Below are positions 25,704-34,015 of a stretch of 64,000 nucleotides of DNA, one piece after another. The position numbers and the translations under genes were made by a program. This stretch comes from an uncultured Alphaproteobacteria bacterium (lineage in GTDB: Bacteria; Pseudomonadota; Alphaproteobacteria; CADEGL01), in NCBI GenBank assembly GCA_902826885.1, contig CADEGL010000005.1, forward strand, positions 42,643 to 106,642, given 5' to 3'. Positions within the stretch are counted from its first letter, which is position 1, and every line of letters starts with the position of its first letter. Under the pieces are notes generated by a model. The model ran no database searches, was not told the DNA's origin, and saw only the letters and a list, made by a program, of their open reading frames with translations.

Positions 25704-27440
25704 CTACTCGGCGGCGGCGAGCGCCAACGGATCTTTTCCCGTCTTTTGCAACCAGCGATAGACCGGCGGGATGACATCGCCGATCGATTCCACGGCCACG
25801 TCGACGAAGCTGGGGCCCTTGGTCGCGAAGGCCGCGTCGAGCGCGGCTTCCAATTCCTCCGGCGTCTGGGCACGGAAGGCCGCAACGCCGAAGGCCTCGG
25901 CCACGCGGCGCATGTCGCCCGGATTGAAGTCGACGGATACGAATGCCTCGTTCGCGCCCGGCCGCGCGTGGACGCGCTGTAGCGCCTTGATCCAACCGAA
26001 GCAGGCGTTGTTGAAGTGGATCAGCACGGCTGGGACTTGCAGCCGCGCCAGCGTTTCCAACTCGCCCGCGGCCATGCCGAAGGAACCGTCGCCGAACAAC
26101 CCGACCGGCCGCGCGTCGGGCCGTGCGAGCCAGGCCGCGACCACGGCGGGAATGGCGTAGCCCAGCCCGCCGAACGCGCGCGGGATTACCAGGCTGGACC
26201 CCCGGCCGTTGAGGCGCAGGAAGCGCGAGGCATACGGCGTGGGGGTTCCTGCGTCCGAAACGACGATGACGGGCTCGGGTAGCCGCTTGTTCACCGCTGC
26301 AATCACGCGCTGGGGCTTGAGTGGCACGGCGTCGGACTCCAACGCATCCTTCACGGTGTCCCAGAAGCTGGCGCGGTCGCGGTTGAGCGAGGCCACCCAG
26401 GCTTCCGTGCGGCGCGGGTCGCGCGGATTCGCGGCACGCAGCAGGTCCTCCAGCACCAGGCGCGCATCGCCGGCGATGCTGAGCGCATTGTCGAAGGTAT
26501 TGGCCAAGATCTCCGGGTCGCTGTCGATCTGGACCACGCGGCGCGTCTTAGCAGGTACCGGAAAGCTCCAGCCGATACTGGCGACCGAGCCCATGCGGCA
26601 GCCGATGTAGATCGCCAAGTCCGACTCATCCAGGGCGCGATGCGCATGGGGATGAAAACCATTGTCGCCCACCACCCCCATCGCGAACGGATGGTCGTCG
26701 GGGATGATGCTCTGGCCTGTGATGGTGGTGACCACGGGCGCCGCGAAGCGTTCGGCCAGTGCCAGGATCAGCGGTCCAGCAACGCCCCGGTTGGCGCCGC
26801 CGCCGGCCACGATCACGGGCCGCTCGGCGATGGCCAGCCAATCGGCCAGCCGCGCCACCGATTCCGCTTCGCCCCGTGTGGGATAAGCCGGGGCGCGGAC
26901 GCATTCGGTTTCGACCCGCAGCGGTACGCTGGGCGACACGGGCTCCACCATCACGTCCTCGGGGAGCGTGATCTGCACGGCGCCGGGCTTGCCCGTGGTC
27001 GCGGCACGGAAGGCGCGGCGCACGGTCTCCGGCAATTTGTCGGCCGACTTCACCTGGACCGACAGCTTGGTGACCGGCTCGAACAGCCGGACGCAGTCCA
27101 GCTCGGTCAAGGTCGCGCGCCCCTCGCCCGCCAACGGGATGTCGTTGATCAAAAGGATCAGCGGCACGGAGGAGCTGTTGGCTTCCGCCACGCCCGGAAT
27201 CGAATAAAGCACGCCCGCGCCGCTTGGGCACTCGCAGACGCCGGGCTTGCCGGTCAGGCGCGCATAGGCGTCGGCCATGTAGGCGGCCGAACGCTCGTCG
27301 CGCGCCAGCACGTGGCGGATGGGTCCGCCCGCGTCGCGGATCGCGTGGTAGAGCGGCACGTTGGTATCGCCCGGCACGCCGAATATATATTCGACGCGAT
27401 AATCGATCAGCATCTGGACCAAGGCTTCGGCGGCGTTCAT
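25704..27440 (-). CDS. Thiamine diphosphate-dependent enzyme, acetolactate synthase-like
   Basis: The 578-residue protein has the three domains of the acetolactate synthase / benzoylformate decarboxylase group. The catalytic Glu is E49 in ARDERSAAYMADAYAR. The central domain holds GGGANRGVAG. The C-terminal ThDP-binding motif begins GDGSFGMAAGE and ends in NN about 25 residues later. It lacks a regulatory subunit gene and faces an Lrp-type regulator across a 156-bp spacer, so a catabolic decarboxylase or ligase acting on a 2-keto acid is likelier than branched-chain amino acid synthesis. Substrate unknown. Confidence 0.9.
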   Translation of the reverse strand: MNAAEALVQMLIDYRVEYIFGVPGDTNVPLYHAIRDAGGPIRHVLARDERSAAYMADAYARLTGKPGVCECPSGAGVLYSIPGVAEANSSSVPLILLINDIPLAGEGRATLTELDCVRLFEPVTKLSVQVKSADKLPETVRRAFRAATTGKPGAVQITLPEDVMVEPVSPSVPLRVETECVRAPAYPTRGEAESVARLADWLAIAERPVIVAGGGANRGVAGPLILALAERFAAPVVTTITGQSIIPDDHPFAMGVVGDNGFHPHAHRALDESDLAIYIGCRMGSVASIGWSFPVPAKTRRVVQIDSDPEILANTFDNALSIAGDARLVLEDLLRAANPRDPRRTEAWVASLNRDRASFWDTVKDALESDAVPLKPQRVIAAVNKRLPEPVIVVSDAGTPTPYASRFLRLNGRGSSLVIPRAFGGLGYAIPAVVAAWLARPDARPVGLFGDGSFGMAAGELETLARLQVPAVLIHFNNACFGWIKALQRVHARPGANEAFVSVDFNPGDMRRVAEAFGVAAFRAQTPEELEAALDAAFATKGPSFVDVAVESIGDVIPPVYRWLQKTGKDPLALAAAE

Positions 27441-27596
27441 CTCTGTCTCCCGGTTGCGCAGTCCGCAGAATCGATGGACGCCGTGCGGGAAGAAACTTGC
27501 GAAGCGTCAGGACAGGCCGCCATTTCGCCAGTTAACACCGGCAATTCGCCGGAAACGTCCTTGCCGGGCTTGGCTCGCATCGGTAACGATTTCGCC

Positions 27597-28037
27597 ATGA
27601 GCCGCCCCGTCAACGATGCCAAGGACCGGCAATTGATCAGCCTTCTGCGCGTGAATGCGCGGGAGTCGCTGACCAATCTGGCCAAGCGCCTGGGTGTGTC
27701 GCGCAGCGCGGTGCAGCAGCGCCTGGCGCGGCTCGAGCGCGACCGGGTGATCGCGGGTTACACGGTCGTGATGGGCGACGGCGCCATGCCCGGCGTGCTG
27801 AAAGCCCATGCCTTGATCGAAATCGACGCGCGCCATCTCGCCGGTATCGTGCGTGCCCTGCGCGCCATGCCCGAGGTACGCCGCTGCAGCACGGCCAGCG
27901 GACCGTTCGACCTGGTCGTGACGGTGGAGGCCATGACAGCGGAGCGTTTGGATCAAACGCTCGACGCGATCGGCCAACTGACCGGCGTGAAGCGCACGGC
28001 CACGACGGTGCTGCTGGCCGATAAGTTCGAGCGTTAA
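27597..28037 (+). CDS. Lrp/AsnC-family transcriptional regulator
   Basis: This 146-residue regulator has an N-terminal helix-turn-helix (DRQLISLLRVNARESLTNLAKRLGVSRSAVQQRLARLE) and a C-terminal RAM ligand domain (KAHALIEIDARHLAGIVRAL). It starts at the ATG at 27597; the reading frame stays open far upstream but that part is antisense to the neighbouring gene. It is divergent from the ThDP-enzyme gene and probably controls it. The spacer contains CCGGCAATTCGCCGG at 27538-27552, a possible binding site. Confidence 0.92.
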   Translation: MSRPVNDAKDRQLISLLRVNARESLTNLAKRLGVSRSAVQQRLARLERDRVIAGYTVVMGDGAMPGVLKAHALIEIDARHLAGIVRALRAMPEVRRCSTASGPFDLVVTVEAMTAERLDQTLDAIGQLTGVKRTATTVLLADKFER

Positions 28038-28085
28038 GAGGATTTTCCGGTTACAACCGGCCGGACATCCGATGGAGAGCGTGCC

Positions 28086-28502
28086 GTGCCGAAAGCTTTA
28101 ACGTCCGTCGCGAGCCGTGCGGGCATCCCCATACTCGCCCTCCTCGCTTTGGCCGCGTGCCAGCAGGACGAGATTCGCGCGCGCGGCTCGCAGGGCGGCG
28201 ATATCGTTCGCGGCAATCCTGCGGAGCTCGCGAGTTGCGCGGCGAAAAGCTTCGACAGCCAGACGTGCGGTTTCCTGACCGCATGTCCCAACAGCGTGGT
28301 GACCGTGACCGAAGGCGGCGAGAAAGCCAGCGTGCACAGCAAGGTCGGTACCACCAGCGTATGGATTGTCGATCTGGCCGGGCGTCCGGGCGACGTGGTC
28401 GAGGCTACATATTATCTAACCAGCGCGGCGCCGACGGACACCCAGGGCGGCATCGCCGCGATCAGTGGCATCATTCAGGCGTGCGGCAAGCCGGTATCCT
28501 AG
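28086..28502 (+). CDS. Putative lipoprotein, function unknown
   Basis: The 138-residue protein begins at GTG and has a lipoprotein signal peptide ending in the lipobox LALAAC (Cys about residue 25). Three more cysteines follow at ASCAAKSFDSQTCGFLTAC, perhaps forming disulfides. The C-terminal half (VWIVDLAGRPGDVVEATYYLTSAA) looks like a beta-sandwich. I recognise no family. It is 48 bp after the Lrp gene and convergent with the SDR gene at 28509, leaving only 6 bp between stops. Confidence 0.75.
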   Translation: MPKALTSVASRAGIPILALLALAACQQDEIRARGSQGGDIVRGNPAELASCAAKSFDSQTCGFLTACPNSVVTVTEGGEKASVHSKVGTTSVWIVDLAGRPGDVVEATYYLTSAAPTDTQGGIAAISGIIQACGKPVS

Positions 28503-28508
28503 CGGCCG

Positions 28509-29222
28509 TCAGTACGATGCCTCGGCGAAAATATTGACCGGCAGTTCGGCGACCGAGGCCGTGTTGGGCAACGCCAGCAGCATCGCCACCATCTCGGCCA
28601 GCGTCCCGGGGTCGATTTTGTCTTCCTTGGCGATGCCGGTCCCCTCGCCCATGTCGGTGTCGATAACGCTGGGGCACAAGGCCGTGGCCCGGACGCCGTG
28701 TTCGAACCCCTCCTGCCGGATGGCGTGCGTCAACGCGACCAAGGCGAATTTGCTCATCGAATAGCCGAAATAGTCCGGCCGGCGGACGCGCAGACCCAGA
28801 AGCGATGCCACGTTCACCACGCGCCCCTGCCCGCTTTTCTTCAGATGCGGGAGCGCCGCCCGGGTGAGAAGCGTCGGTCCCTTGGCATTGACCGCCCACA
28901 TCTCGTCCAGACGCGCTTCGTCGGCGGCTTCGACGCTGAATGCGTGCAGCACGCCGGCATTGTTGACGAGACCGTCGAGTTTACCGAAGCGCGCAACGGT
29001 GGCGGCGACCCAGGCGTCGCCCGTGCAGGAGTCCTTGGCGTCGTGCTTGTGGAGCAACACGCGCGTCTTCTCCATGCCGCCATGGGCTCTTTCCAGCGCG
29101 GCCGCATCGCGCGCGCCCAGACTGAGCGTGTATCCCTCGTCGTAGAGTCGTTTGGCGATGACAGGGCCCAGGCCGCGCGCGGCGCCGCTGACCATGACGA
29201 CACGCCCCTTCGGGTTCAGCAT
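28509..29222 (-). CDS. Short-chain dehydrogenase/reductase
   Basis: The 237-residue classical SDR has cofactor loop SGAARGLG, NNAG near residue 90, and the catalytic pair in YSMSK. It would use NAD(P)(H) on an alcohol or ketone. The sequence KVALVT at the usual first strand is replaced by GRVVMVS. It appears to be transcribed alone. Substrate unknown. Confidence 0.88.
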   Translation of the reverse strand: MLNPKGRVVMVSGAARGLGPVIAKRLYDEGYTLSLGARDAAALERAHGGMEKTRVLLHKHDAKDSCTGDAWVAATVARFGKLDGLVNNAGVLHAFSVEAADEARLDEMWAVNAKGPTLLTRAALPHLKKSGQGRVVNVASLLGLRVRRPDYFGYSMSKFALVALTHAIRQEGFEHGVRATALCPSVIDTDMGEGTGIAKEDKIDPGTLAEMVAMLLALPNTASVAELPVNIFAEASY

Positions 29223-29291
29223 GGCAAATCCTCCCGGCGCGAAGCCTCGCGCGGGCGGATGCCCTAGTCCAGGAGAAGTTGGCTAAACCCG

Positions 29292-29546
29292 CTACTCCGC
29301 GGCGACCGCGTCGGCGCGGAGGCGTTCCATCACGGGTTTGCGATGGCCGGACGACAGGCGGTCATACAGACGGCGAATGGTGCGGCTGCCCACGGTCGTG
29401 CAGGTGAAGGGAAACAGCCCATGGAGGATGCAAGCCAAGCCACCGATGACCATCCAGAACCCTGTCGCGGAGGCGAAGCGCAGATGCTCGGCATAGGTCT
29501 CGCTGACCGTGGCCGGGTGGGCGGTGAAGGGATTGCGCAGGGTCAT
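29292..29546 (-). CDS. DUF6356-family small membrane protein
   Basis: The protein of about 84 residues fits DUF6356: NPFTAHPATVSETYAEHLRFA, then a single hydrophobic stretch (GFWMVIGGLACILHGLFPFTCTT), then GSRTIRRLYDRL. Members are short, often near other housekeeping genes, and uncharacterised. The start is uncertain: ATG at 29546 fits the usual length, with an alternative ATG at 29561; neither has a strong ribosome-binding site. It is divergent from the second Lrp gene. Confidence 0.7.
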   Translation of the reverse strand: MTLRNPFTAHPATVSETYAEHLRFASATGFWMVIGGLACILHGLFPFTCTTVGSRTIRRLYDRLSSGHRKPVMERLRADAVAAE

Positions 29547-29640
29547 CTGGAGTCCAACCATCTGTACTGTCGATAAATTCCAGCATCGCACGGGTTGGTT
29601 AGAAGCAGCGACCAAAGTTGAGCGCGAATTATCTCTATAG

Positions 29641-29655
29641 TAGAATTTAATTCTA
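29641..29655. promoter_or_regulatory. Palindrome in the second Lrp promoter
   Basis: TAGAATT-T-AATTCTA is a perfect 15-bp palindrome, AT-rich, 25 bp before the start of the Lrp gene at 29681. Lrp/AsnC proteins often bind such sites to repress themselves. Confidence 0.55.
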
Positions 29656-29680
29656 TCTTTTATCTATAAGAGAGAAATTC

Positions 29681-30211
29681 ATGCGCCTGGATGCAATCGA
29701 CCGCCGCATTCTTAATGCGCTCCAAGCCGACGCGACCATCCAACTCGCGGACCTCGCCAAGGAAGCCGGCCTGTCGCCCACGCCCTGTTGGCGGCGGGTG
29801 AAGAATCTGGAGGAGGCCGGGGTGATCCGCGGCCGCGTGGCGTTGCTCGACCGGGCGAAACTGAATCTCAATGTGACGGTGTTCGTGGCCATCCGCACAA
29901 ACCAGCACAACCCGGAGTGGCTGGAGCGGTTCGCGCGCGCGGTGCTGGAGATTCCGGAGGTGGTCGATTTCTACCGCATGAGCGGCGATATCGACTACCT
30001 GCTGCGCGTCGTGGTGCCGGACATCGCCGCCTATGACGAGGTCTATAAACGCCTGATCAAGCGCATCGACCTCTATGACGTCAGCTCCAGCTTCGCCATG
30101 GAGGAGATCAAGTGCACGACCGCCCTGCCCGTCCGCTATGCGGACGCGGTGGAGGAAGAGGCCGCGCCGCCTAGGAAGGCAGTACGGCGACGGCCGAAAT
30201 CTCGACCATGA
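29681..30211 (+). CDS. Lrp/AsnC-family transcriptional regulator
   Basis: The 176-residue regulator has a helix-turn-helix (IDRRILNALQADATIQLADLAKEAGLSPTPCWRRVKNLEEAGVI) and a RAM domain. The SPTPCWRRVK recognition helix is the one seen in the Lrp/BkdR branch. AAGAGAG lies six bases before the ATG. A 20-residue basic tail (PPRKAVRRRPKSRP) extends beyond the usual end. The last 41 bp overlap the convergent Rid gene. The palindrome at 29641-29655 suggests autoregulation. Confidence 0.92.
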   Translation: MRLDAIDRRILNALQADATIQLADLAKEAGLSPTPCWRRVKNLEEAGVIRGRVALLDRAKLNLNVTVFVAIRTNQHNPEWLERFARAVLEIPEVVDFYRMSGDIDYLLRVVVPDIAAYDEVYKRLIKRIDLYDVSSSFAMEEIKCTTALPVRYADAVEEEAAPPRKAVRRRPKSRP

Positions 30212-30602
30212 GTTCCGGGAAGGCCAGGCCGGCCACCTCGACGATGGCGCTGGAGGGACCGCCCTTGGGCCAGTGCTTTAGGCGCGCGTCGCGAATCTCG
30301 TCGAGCACGCGGATGTCGGTGACATAGACGATCACCTGGACCACGTCCGCCATGGTGGCGCCGTTGGCCTTCAGAATGGTCAGGACGTTCTTGAGCGTCT
30401 GTTCGGCTTGCTTGGCCGGGTCGCCCTTACCGACAATGCGGCCCTTGGCGTCCATCGAGACCTGGCCGGAAACGAACAGCAGCGGTCCGGATTCGACCCG
30501 CACGCAGTTGGAATAGTAACCGCGGATGGGTGCCGGCACGCCCGGCGGATTCCACGACCGCTTGCGCCCCTTCGTGGTTTTCTTTCTGGTTTTGGTCGCC
30601 AT
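30171..30602 (-). CDS. Rid-family protein lacking the deaminase arginine
   Basis: The 143-residue trimeric YjgF/Rid-fold protein has a basic N-terminal extension. RidA enamine/imine deaminases carry a key Arg in a PARxxVEV segment (Arg105 in Escherichia coli). Here the segment reads PSSAIVEV, with Ser at that place, so it likely belongs to one of the other Rid subfamilies and may not be an imine deaminase. It is convergent with and overlaps the Lrp gene. Confidence 0.85.
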   Translation of the reverse strand: MATKTRKKTTKGRKRSWNPPGVPAPIRGYYSNCVRVESGPLLFVSGQVSMDAKGRIVGKGDPAKQAEQTLKNVLTILKANGATMADVVQVIVYVTDIRVLDEIRDARLKHWPKGGPSSAIVEVAGLAFPELMVEISAVAVLPS

Positions 30603-30665
30603 CGTCCCCTCCCCTCGTGGGCCTCATGCGCCAACGGGCTCGGCATGAGGCGCTTATTGATGAAT

Positions 30666-30692
30666 CCTCACCCTGAATTTGTCGAAGGGTGC
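30666..30692. repeat. Dispersed GTCGAAGGGTG-type repeat, copy 1
   Basis: CCTCACCCTGAATTTGTCGAAGGGTG resembles the CTCACCCTGAGC..GTCGAAGGGTG elements that are scattered between genes in many alphaproteobacteria. A related pair is at 33913-33981. Arms CACCCT and AGGGTG are complementary, giving a hairpin. Confidence 0.55.
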
Positions 30693-30703
30693 GCTTCGTT
30701 TCC

Positions 30704-31504
30704 TCACGAAAACTTACAGGTCAGCCCGCCGTCCACCACGATGCCCTGGCCCGTGATGTATTCGGAATCGTCCGACGCCAGAAACAGCGCCAGCTTGGCA
30801 ACATCCCAGCCCGTGCCCGCGCGGCCATAGGGTACCGAGGCGTCGCGGTTCTTGAGGAACGTTTCAAGCTCCGCCGGTTTCATCTGCTTTTCCCAGCGCG
30901 TCGTCATCATGGGCGTGTTCATCATGCCCGGCAGGATGGCGTTGCAGCGAATCTTCTTCTTGCCGAAGTCGAGCGCCACCCCGCGGGTGAAGCCCAGCAC
31001 ACCGGCCTTGCTGGTGTAGTACGCGATGAAGGGCCTGCCGTTGTGGCGGATGGCCGAGATGGACGACAGGTTCACGATCGCGCCGCCGCCCTGCTTCTCC
31101 ATCAAGGGGATGACGTGTTTGCAGGTCAACATCATGGATTTGAGGTTGACCGCCATCGTGTGGTCCCACTCTTCTTCCGTCACGCCAACCACGTCGGTGG
31201 TGTCGGTGATACCGACATTGTTGTGCAGAATGTCGATGCGGCCATAGGTGTCGACGCAACGCTTCACCAGCGCCTCGACCTCTTTCGCCTTGGTCACATC
31301 GGCCTGATGCGCCGTGGCCGCACCGCCCTCCTTCTCGATGATGGACTTCGTCTCCTCGGCGGCGGCCAAGCTCTGGTCGACGCCGAAGACCTTGGCGCCC
31401 TCGCGCGCGAACAGTACCGCCGCGGCCTTGCCATTGCCCCAACCCGGCCCCATCGAGCCAGCGCCAATGACGAGAGCCACTTTGCCTTTGAGACGATCAC
31501 CCAT
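30704..31504 (-). CDS. Short-chain dehydrogenase/reductase
   Basis: The 266-residue SDR has an altered nucleotide loop, GAGSMGPGWGNG, in place of TGxxxGIG, then HNNVG and the catalytic Tyr-Lys in YYTSK. AAGGAGATC lies eight bases before the ATG at 31504; the longer open frame to 31876 is antisense to the promoter and start of hyuA2. Substrate unknown. It is divergent from hyuA2, with about 265 bp between starts. Confidence 0.87.
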   Translation of the reverse strand: MGDRLKGKVALVIGAGSMGPGWGNGKAAAVLFAREGAKVFGVDQSLAAAEETKSIIEKEGGAATAHQADVTKAKEVEALVKRCVDTYGRIDILHNNVGITDTTDVVGVTEEEWDHTMAVNLKSMMLTCKHVIPLMEKQGGGAIVNLSSISAIRHNGRPFIAYYTSKAGVLGFTRGVALDFGKKKIRCNAILPGMMNTPMMTTRWEKQMKPAELETFLKNRDASVPYGRAGTGWDVAKLALFLASDDSEYITGQGIVVDGGLTCKFS

Positions 31505-31769
31505 GCCTTTGATCTCCTTGCTTGGTGCGGGATATTGGCGGGAACACATGGGGGGCGGCAACAGCCGTACGCCATCCCGAGCTCGCGCAAGGCCGGTAAA
31601 TGGCGAGGGGCCGGATTTCACCCTTTGAAACTGTCGCTTCGCCAGGTTCGGATTGCGGAACGAAAGGCGCGGTTTCGCGGCCCGCCATGCGCAAAACGCA
31701 GGTTCACAAAGCTTGCCGGACGTCACGGGTCCGTTATAGTCCCCCGCGAATTCCGCAGGCGGAGACCAC

Positions 31770-33896
31770 ATGAGCACGAACAAGAATTCCGCGCGCGCCG
31801 CGCGTAAGCCCCAGGCGCGCCTCGGTGTCGACATTGGCGGCACCTTCACCGACGTGGCCCTCGAAGTCGGCACCACCGCCTATTCGGCGAAAACGCTGAC
31901 CACCCATGGCGCCCCCGAGCGCGGCGTGCTGATCGGCATGCGCGACGTGATCGCCAAGGCAGGCATCACGCCGCAGGACATCGACATCATCATCTACGGC
32001 ACCACGCTCGCCACCAACATGCTGATCGAGCGGCGCGGCGCCAAGACGGCGCTGGTGACCACGGAAGGTTTCCGCGATTCGATCGAGATGCGGAACGAGA
32101 ACCGCTTCGAGCAGTACGACATCAATATCGACCTGCCCGAGCCGCTGGTGCCGCGCCATCTGCGCTTCCCCATTCCCGAGCGCCTGACCGCGCAAGGCCG
32201 CGTGCTGATGCCGCTGCGCGAGGATGCGGTCGAGGCGCTGATCCCGCAGCTTGAGAAGGAAGGCATCGAATCGATCGCGGTCGGCTTTATCCATTCCTAC
32301 GCCCACCCGATCCATGAAAAGCAAGCGCGCGACATTCTGTCCCGCCGCCTGCCCAAGGTTTCGATCACGCTGTCTTCGGAAGTCTCGCCCGAGATGCGCG
32401 AGTTCGAGCGCTTCTCGACGGCCTGCGCCAACGCCTATGTCCAGCCGCTGATGAGCCGTCATTTGACGGCGCTCGGCCGCGACTTGCGCGACGCCGGCTT
32501 CCAATGCCCCCTCTTCCTCATGCTTTCCGGCGGCGGCATCACGACACTGGAAACGGCCATCGAATTCCCGGTCCGCCTGGTGGAATCGGGCCCGGCGGGC
32601 GGCGCCATCTTCGCAAGTCACGTGGCGCACCAGTGCGGCGTGAAGGACGTCGTGTCCTACGATATGGGCGGCACGACGGCGAAGATCTGCATGATCGACG
32701 AGTTCCAGCCCCAGACCTCGCGCACTTTCGAGGTCGCGCGCGTCTACCGCTTCATGAAGGGCAGCGGCCTTCCCTTGCGCATCCCGGTCATCGAAATGGT
32801 TGAGATTGGCGCGGGTGGCGGCTCGATCGCTCATATCGACTCGCTCGGCCGCATCGCGGTCGGTCCCGAGAGCGCGGGCTCCGAACCCGGCCCGGCTTGC
32901 TATGGCCGTGGCGGCTCCAAGCCCGCCGTGACCGACGCCGACGTGACACTGGGCAAGATCGACCCGGACAACTTCGCGGGCGGGCGCATGAAGCTCGACC
33001 GCGACGCTTCGGCCAAGGTCATCGCGGCCGACGTGGGCAAGCCCCTCGGTCTCGAAGTCTCCCACGCCGCCCTCGGCATCTCCGAAATGGTGGACGAGAA
33101 CATGGCCAACGCGGCCCGCGTCCACGCCATCGAAAGCGGCAAGGATATCGAAATTCGCACCTTGATCGGTTTCGGCGGCGCGGCGCCCATTCACGTCTCG
33201 CGCTTGGCCGAGAAGTTGAACGTGCCGCGCGTGATCATCCCGACCGGCGCGGGCGTCGGCTCGGCCGTCGGCTTCCTGCGCGCGCCCGTGGCGTACGAGG
33301 TCATTCGCAGCCATCACCAACGCCTGTCCAAGTTCAACGGGCGCGCGGCTACGGCCCTCATCGCCGAGATGCGCGCCGAGGCCAAGAAGGTCGTCGAGCC
33401 CGGCGCCAGCGGCGCCAAGCTGGTCGAAAAGCGTATTGCGTTCATGCGCTATGTCGGCCAGGGCCACGAGGTGGCGGTAAACCTGCCCGCCGACAAGTTC
33501 GGCGCCGATGCGGCGAAGTCGCTGCGCAAGGCGTTCGAGACCGCCTACAAGGCGCTCTATGACCGGACCATTCCGCATCTCGACGTCGAGGTGCTGACTT
33601 GGGCGCTGCTTCTTTCGACGCCGCTGCCCAAGGTGTCGTCGGCCAAGCCGGTGAAGAAGAAGATCAAGGCCAAGCCGGTCGGCAAGCGCAAGATCATCGA
33701 CCAGGCCACGGGCCAATTTGTCACCGCCGCGGTCTATGACCGCACGCAGCTCGTGCCCGGCTCGGTCATGCCCGGCCCGGCCGTGATCGTCGAGGAGCAT
33801 ACGGCGACCGTCGTGGGTAAGGCCTATGATGCGAGCATCAACGCCCTCGGGTATATTGTCCTGGACCACCGCAAGCTGGGCAAAAAGGCCCGCTGA
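31770..33896 (+). CDS. hyuA: Hydantoinase A / oxoprolinase-family ATPase subunit, second copy
   Basis: The 708-residue protein has the HyuA motifs LGVDIGGTFTDVA near residue 20, YGTTLATNMLIERRG near 75, and YDMGGTTAKICMIDE near 300. TTAK in place of TSTD in the phosphate-binding loop sets it apart from the copy at 3624-5672. GGAGA precedes the ATG by four bases. It is paired with hyuB2, separated by a 119-bp spacer holding repeat elements. A C-terminal Lys-rich patch (KPVKKKIKAKPVGKRK) is an insertion. Reaction: ATP-dependent opening of a cyclic amide or ketone carboxylation, undecided. Confidence 0.9.
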   Translation: MSTNKNSARAARKPQARLGVDIGGTFTDVALEVGTTAYSAKTLTTHGAPERGVLIGMRDVIAKAGITPQDIDIIIYGTTLATNMLIERRGAKTALVTTEGFRDSIEMRNENRFEQYDINIDLPEPLVPRHLRFPIPERLTAQGRVLMPLREDAVEALIPQLEKEGIESIAVGFIHSYAHPIHEKQARDILSRRLPKVSITLSSEVSPEMREFERFSTACANAYVQPLMSRHLTALGRDLRDAGFQCPLFLMLSGGGITTLETAIEFPVRLVESGPAGGAIFASHVAHQCGVKDVVSYDMGGTTAKICMIDEFQPQTSRTFEVARVYRFMKGSGLPLRIPVIEMVEIGAGGGSIAHIDSLGRIAVGPESAGSEPGPACYGRGGSKPAVTDADVTLGKIDPDNFAGGRMKLDRDASAKVIAADVGKPLGLEVSHAALGISEMVDENMANAARVHAIESGKDIEIRTLIGFGGAAPIHVSRLAEKLNVPRVIIPTGAGVGSAVGFLRAPVAYEVIRSHHQRLSKFNGRAATALIAEMRAEAKKVVEPGASGAKLVEKRIAFMRYVGQGHEVAVNLPADKFGADAAKSLRKAFETAYKALYDRTIPHLDVEVLTWALLLSTPLPKVSSAKPVKKKIKAKPVGKRKIIDQATGQFVTAAVYDRTQLVPGSVMPGPAVIVEEHTATVVGKAYDASINALGYIVLDHRKLGKKAR

Positions 33897-33912
33897 CGGC
33901 TTGGAACGCGGA

Positions 33913-33981
33913 CCTCACCCTTCGACGGGCTTGGGTGAGGCTCTTGTAATAAATGCTCTCATGCTGAGCCCGTCGAAGCAT
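33913..33981. repeat. Dispersed CTTCGACGGGC-type repeats, inverted pair (copies 2 and 3)
   Basis: CCTCACCC...GGGTGAGG (33913-33940) is one hairpin. The 11-base TTCGACGGGCT at 33921-33931 is exactly complementary to AGCCCGTCGAA at 33967-33977, so the two copies are inverted. They fill most of the hyuA2-hyuB2 spacer and could form an RNA stem that alters hyuB2 expression. Confidence 0.65.
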
Positions 33982-34015
33982 GAGACCGCTGCAAAACCTC
34001 GCTAGAGGACTGACC

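Noticed and set aside
26640..27596. N-terminal extension of the first Lrp protein
   Set aside because: The added 319 residues are antisense to the ThDP-enzyme gene; the Lrp fold starts at 27597.
31734..33869. 711-residue open frame on the minus strand
   Set aside because: It is the antisense shadow of hyuA2; its sequence is rich in Arg, His and Gly repeats with no domain, as expected from GC-rich codon bias.
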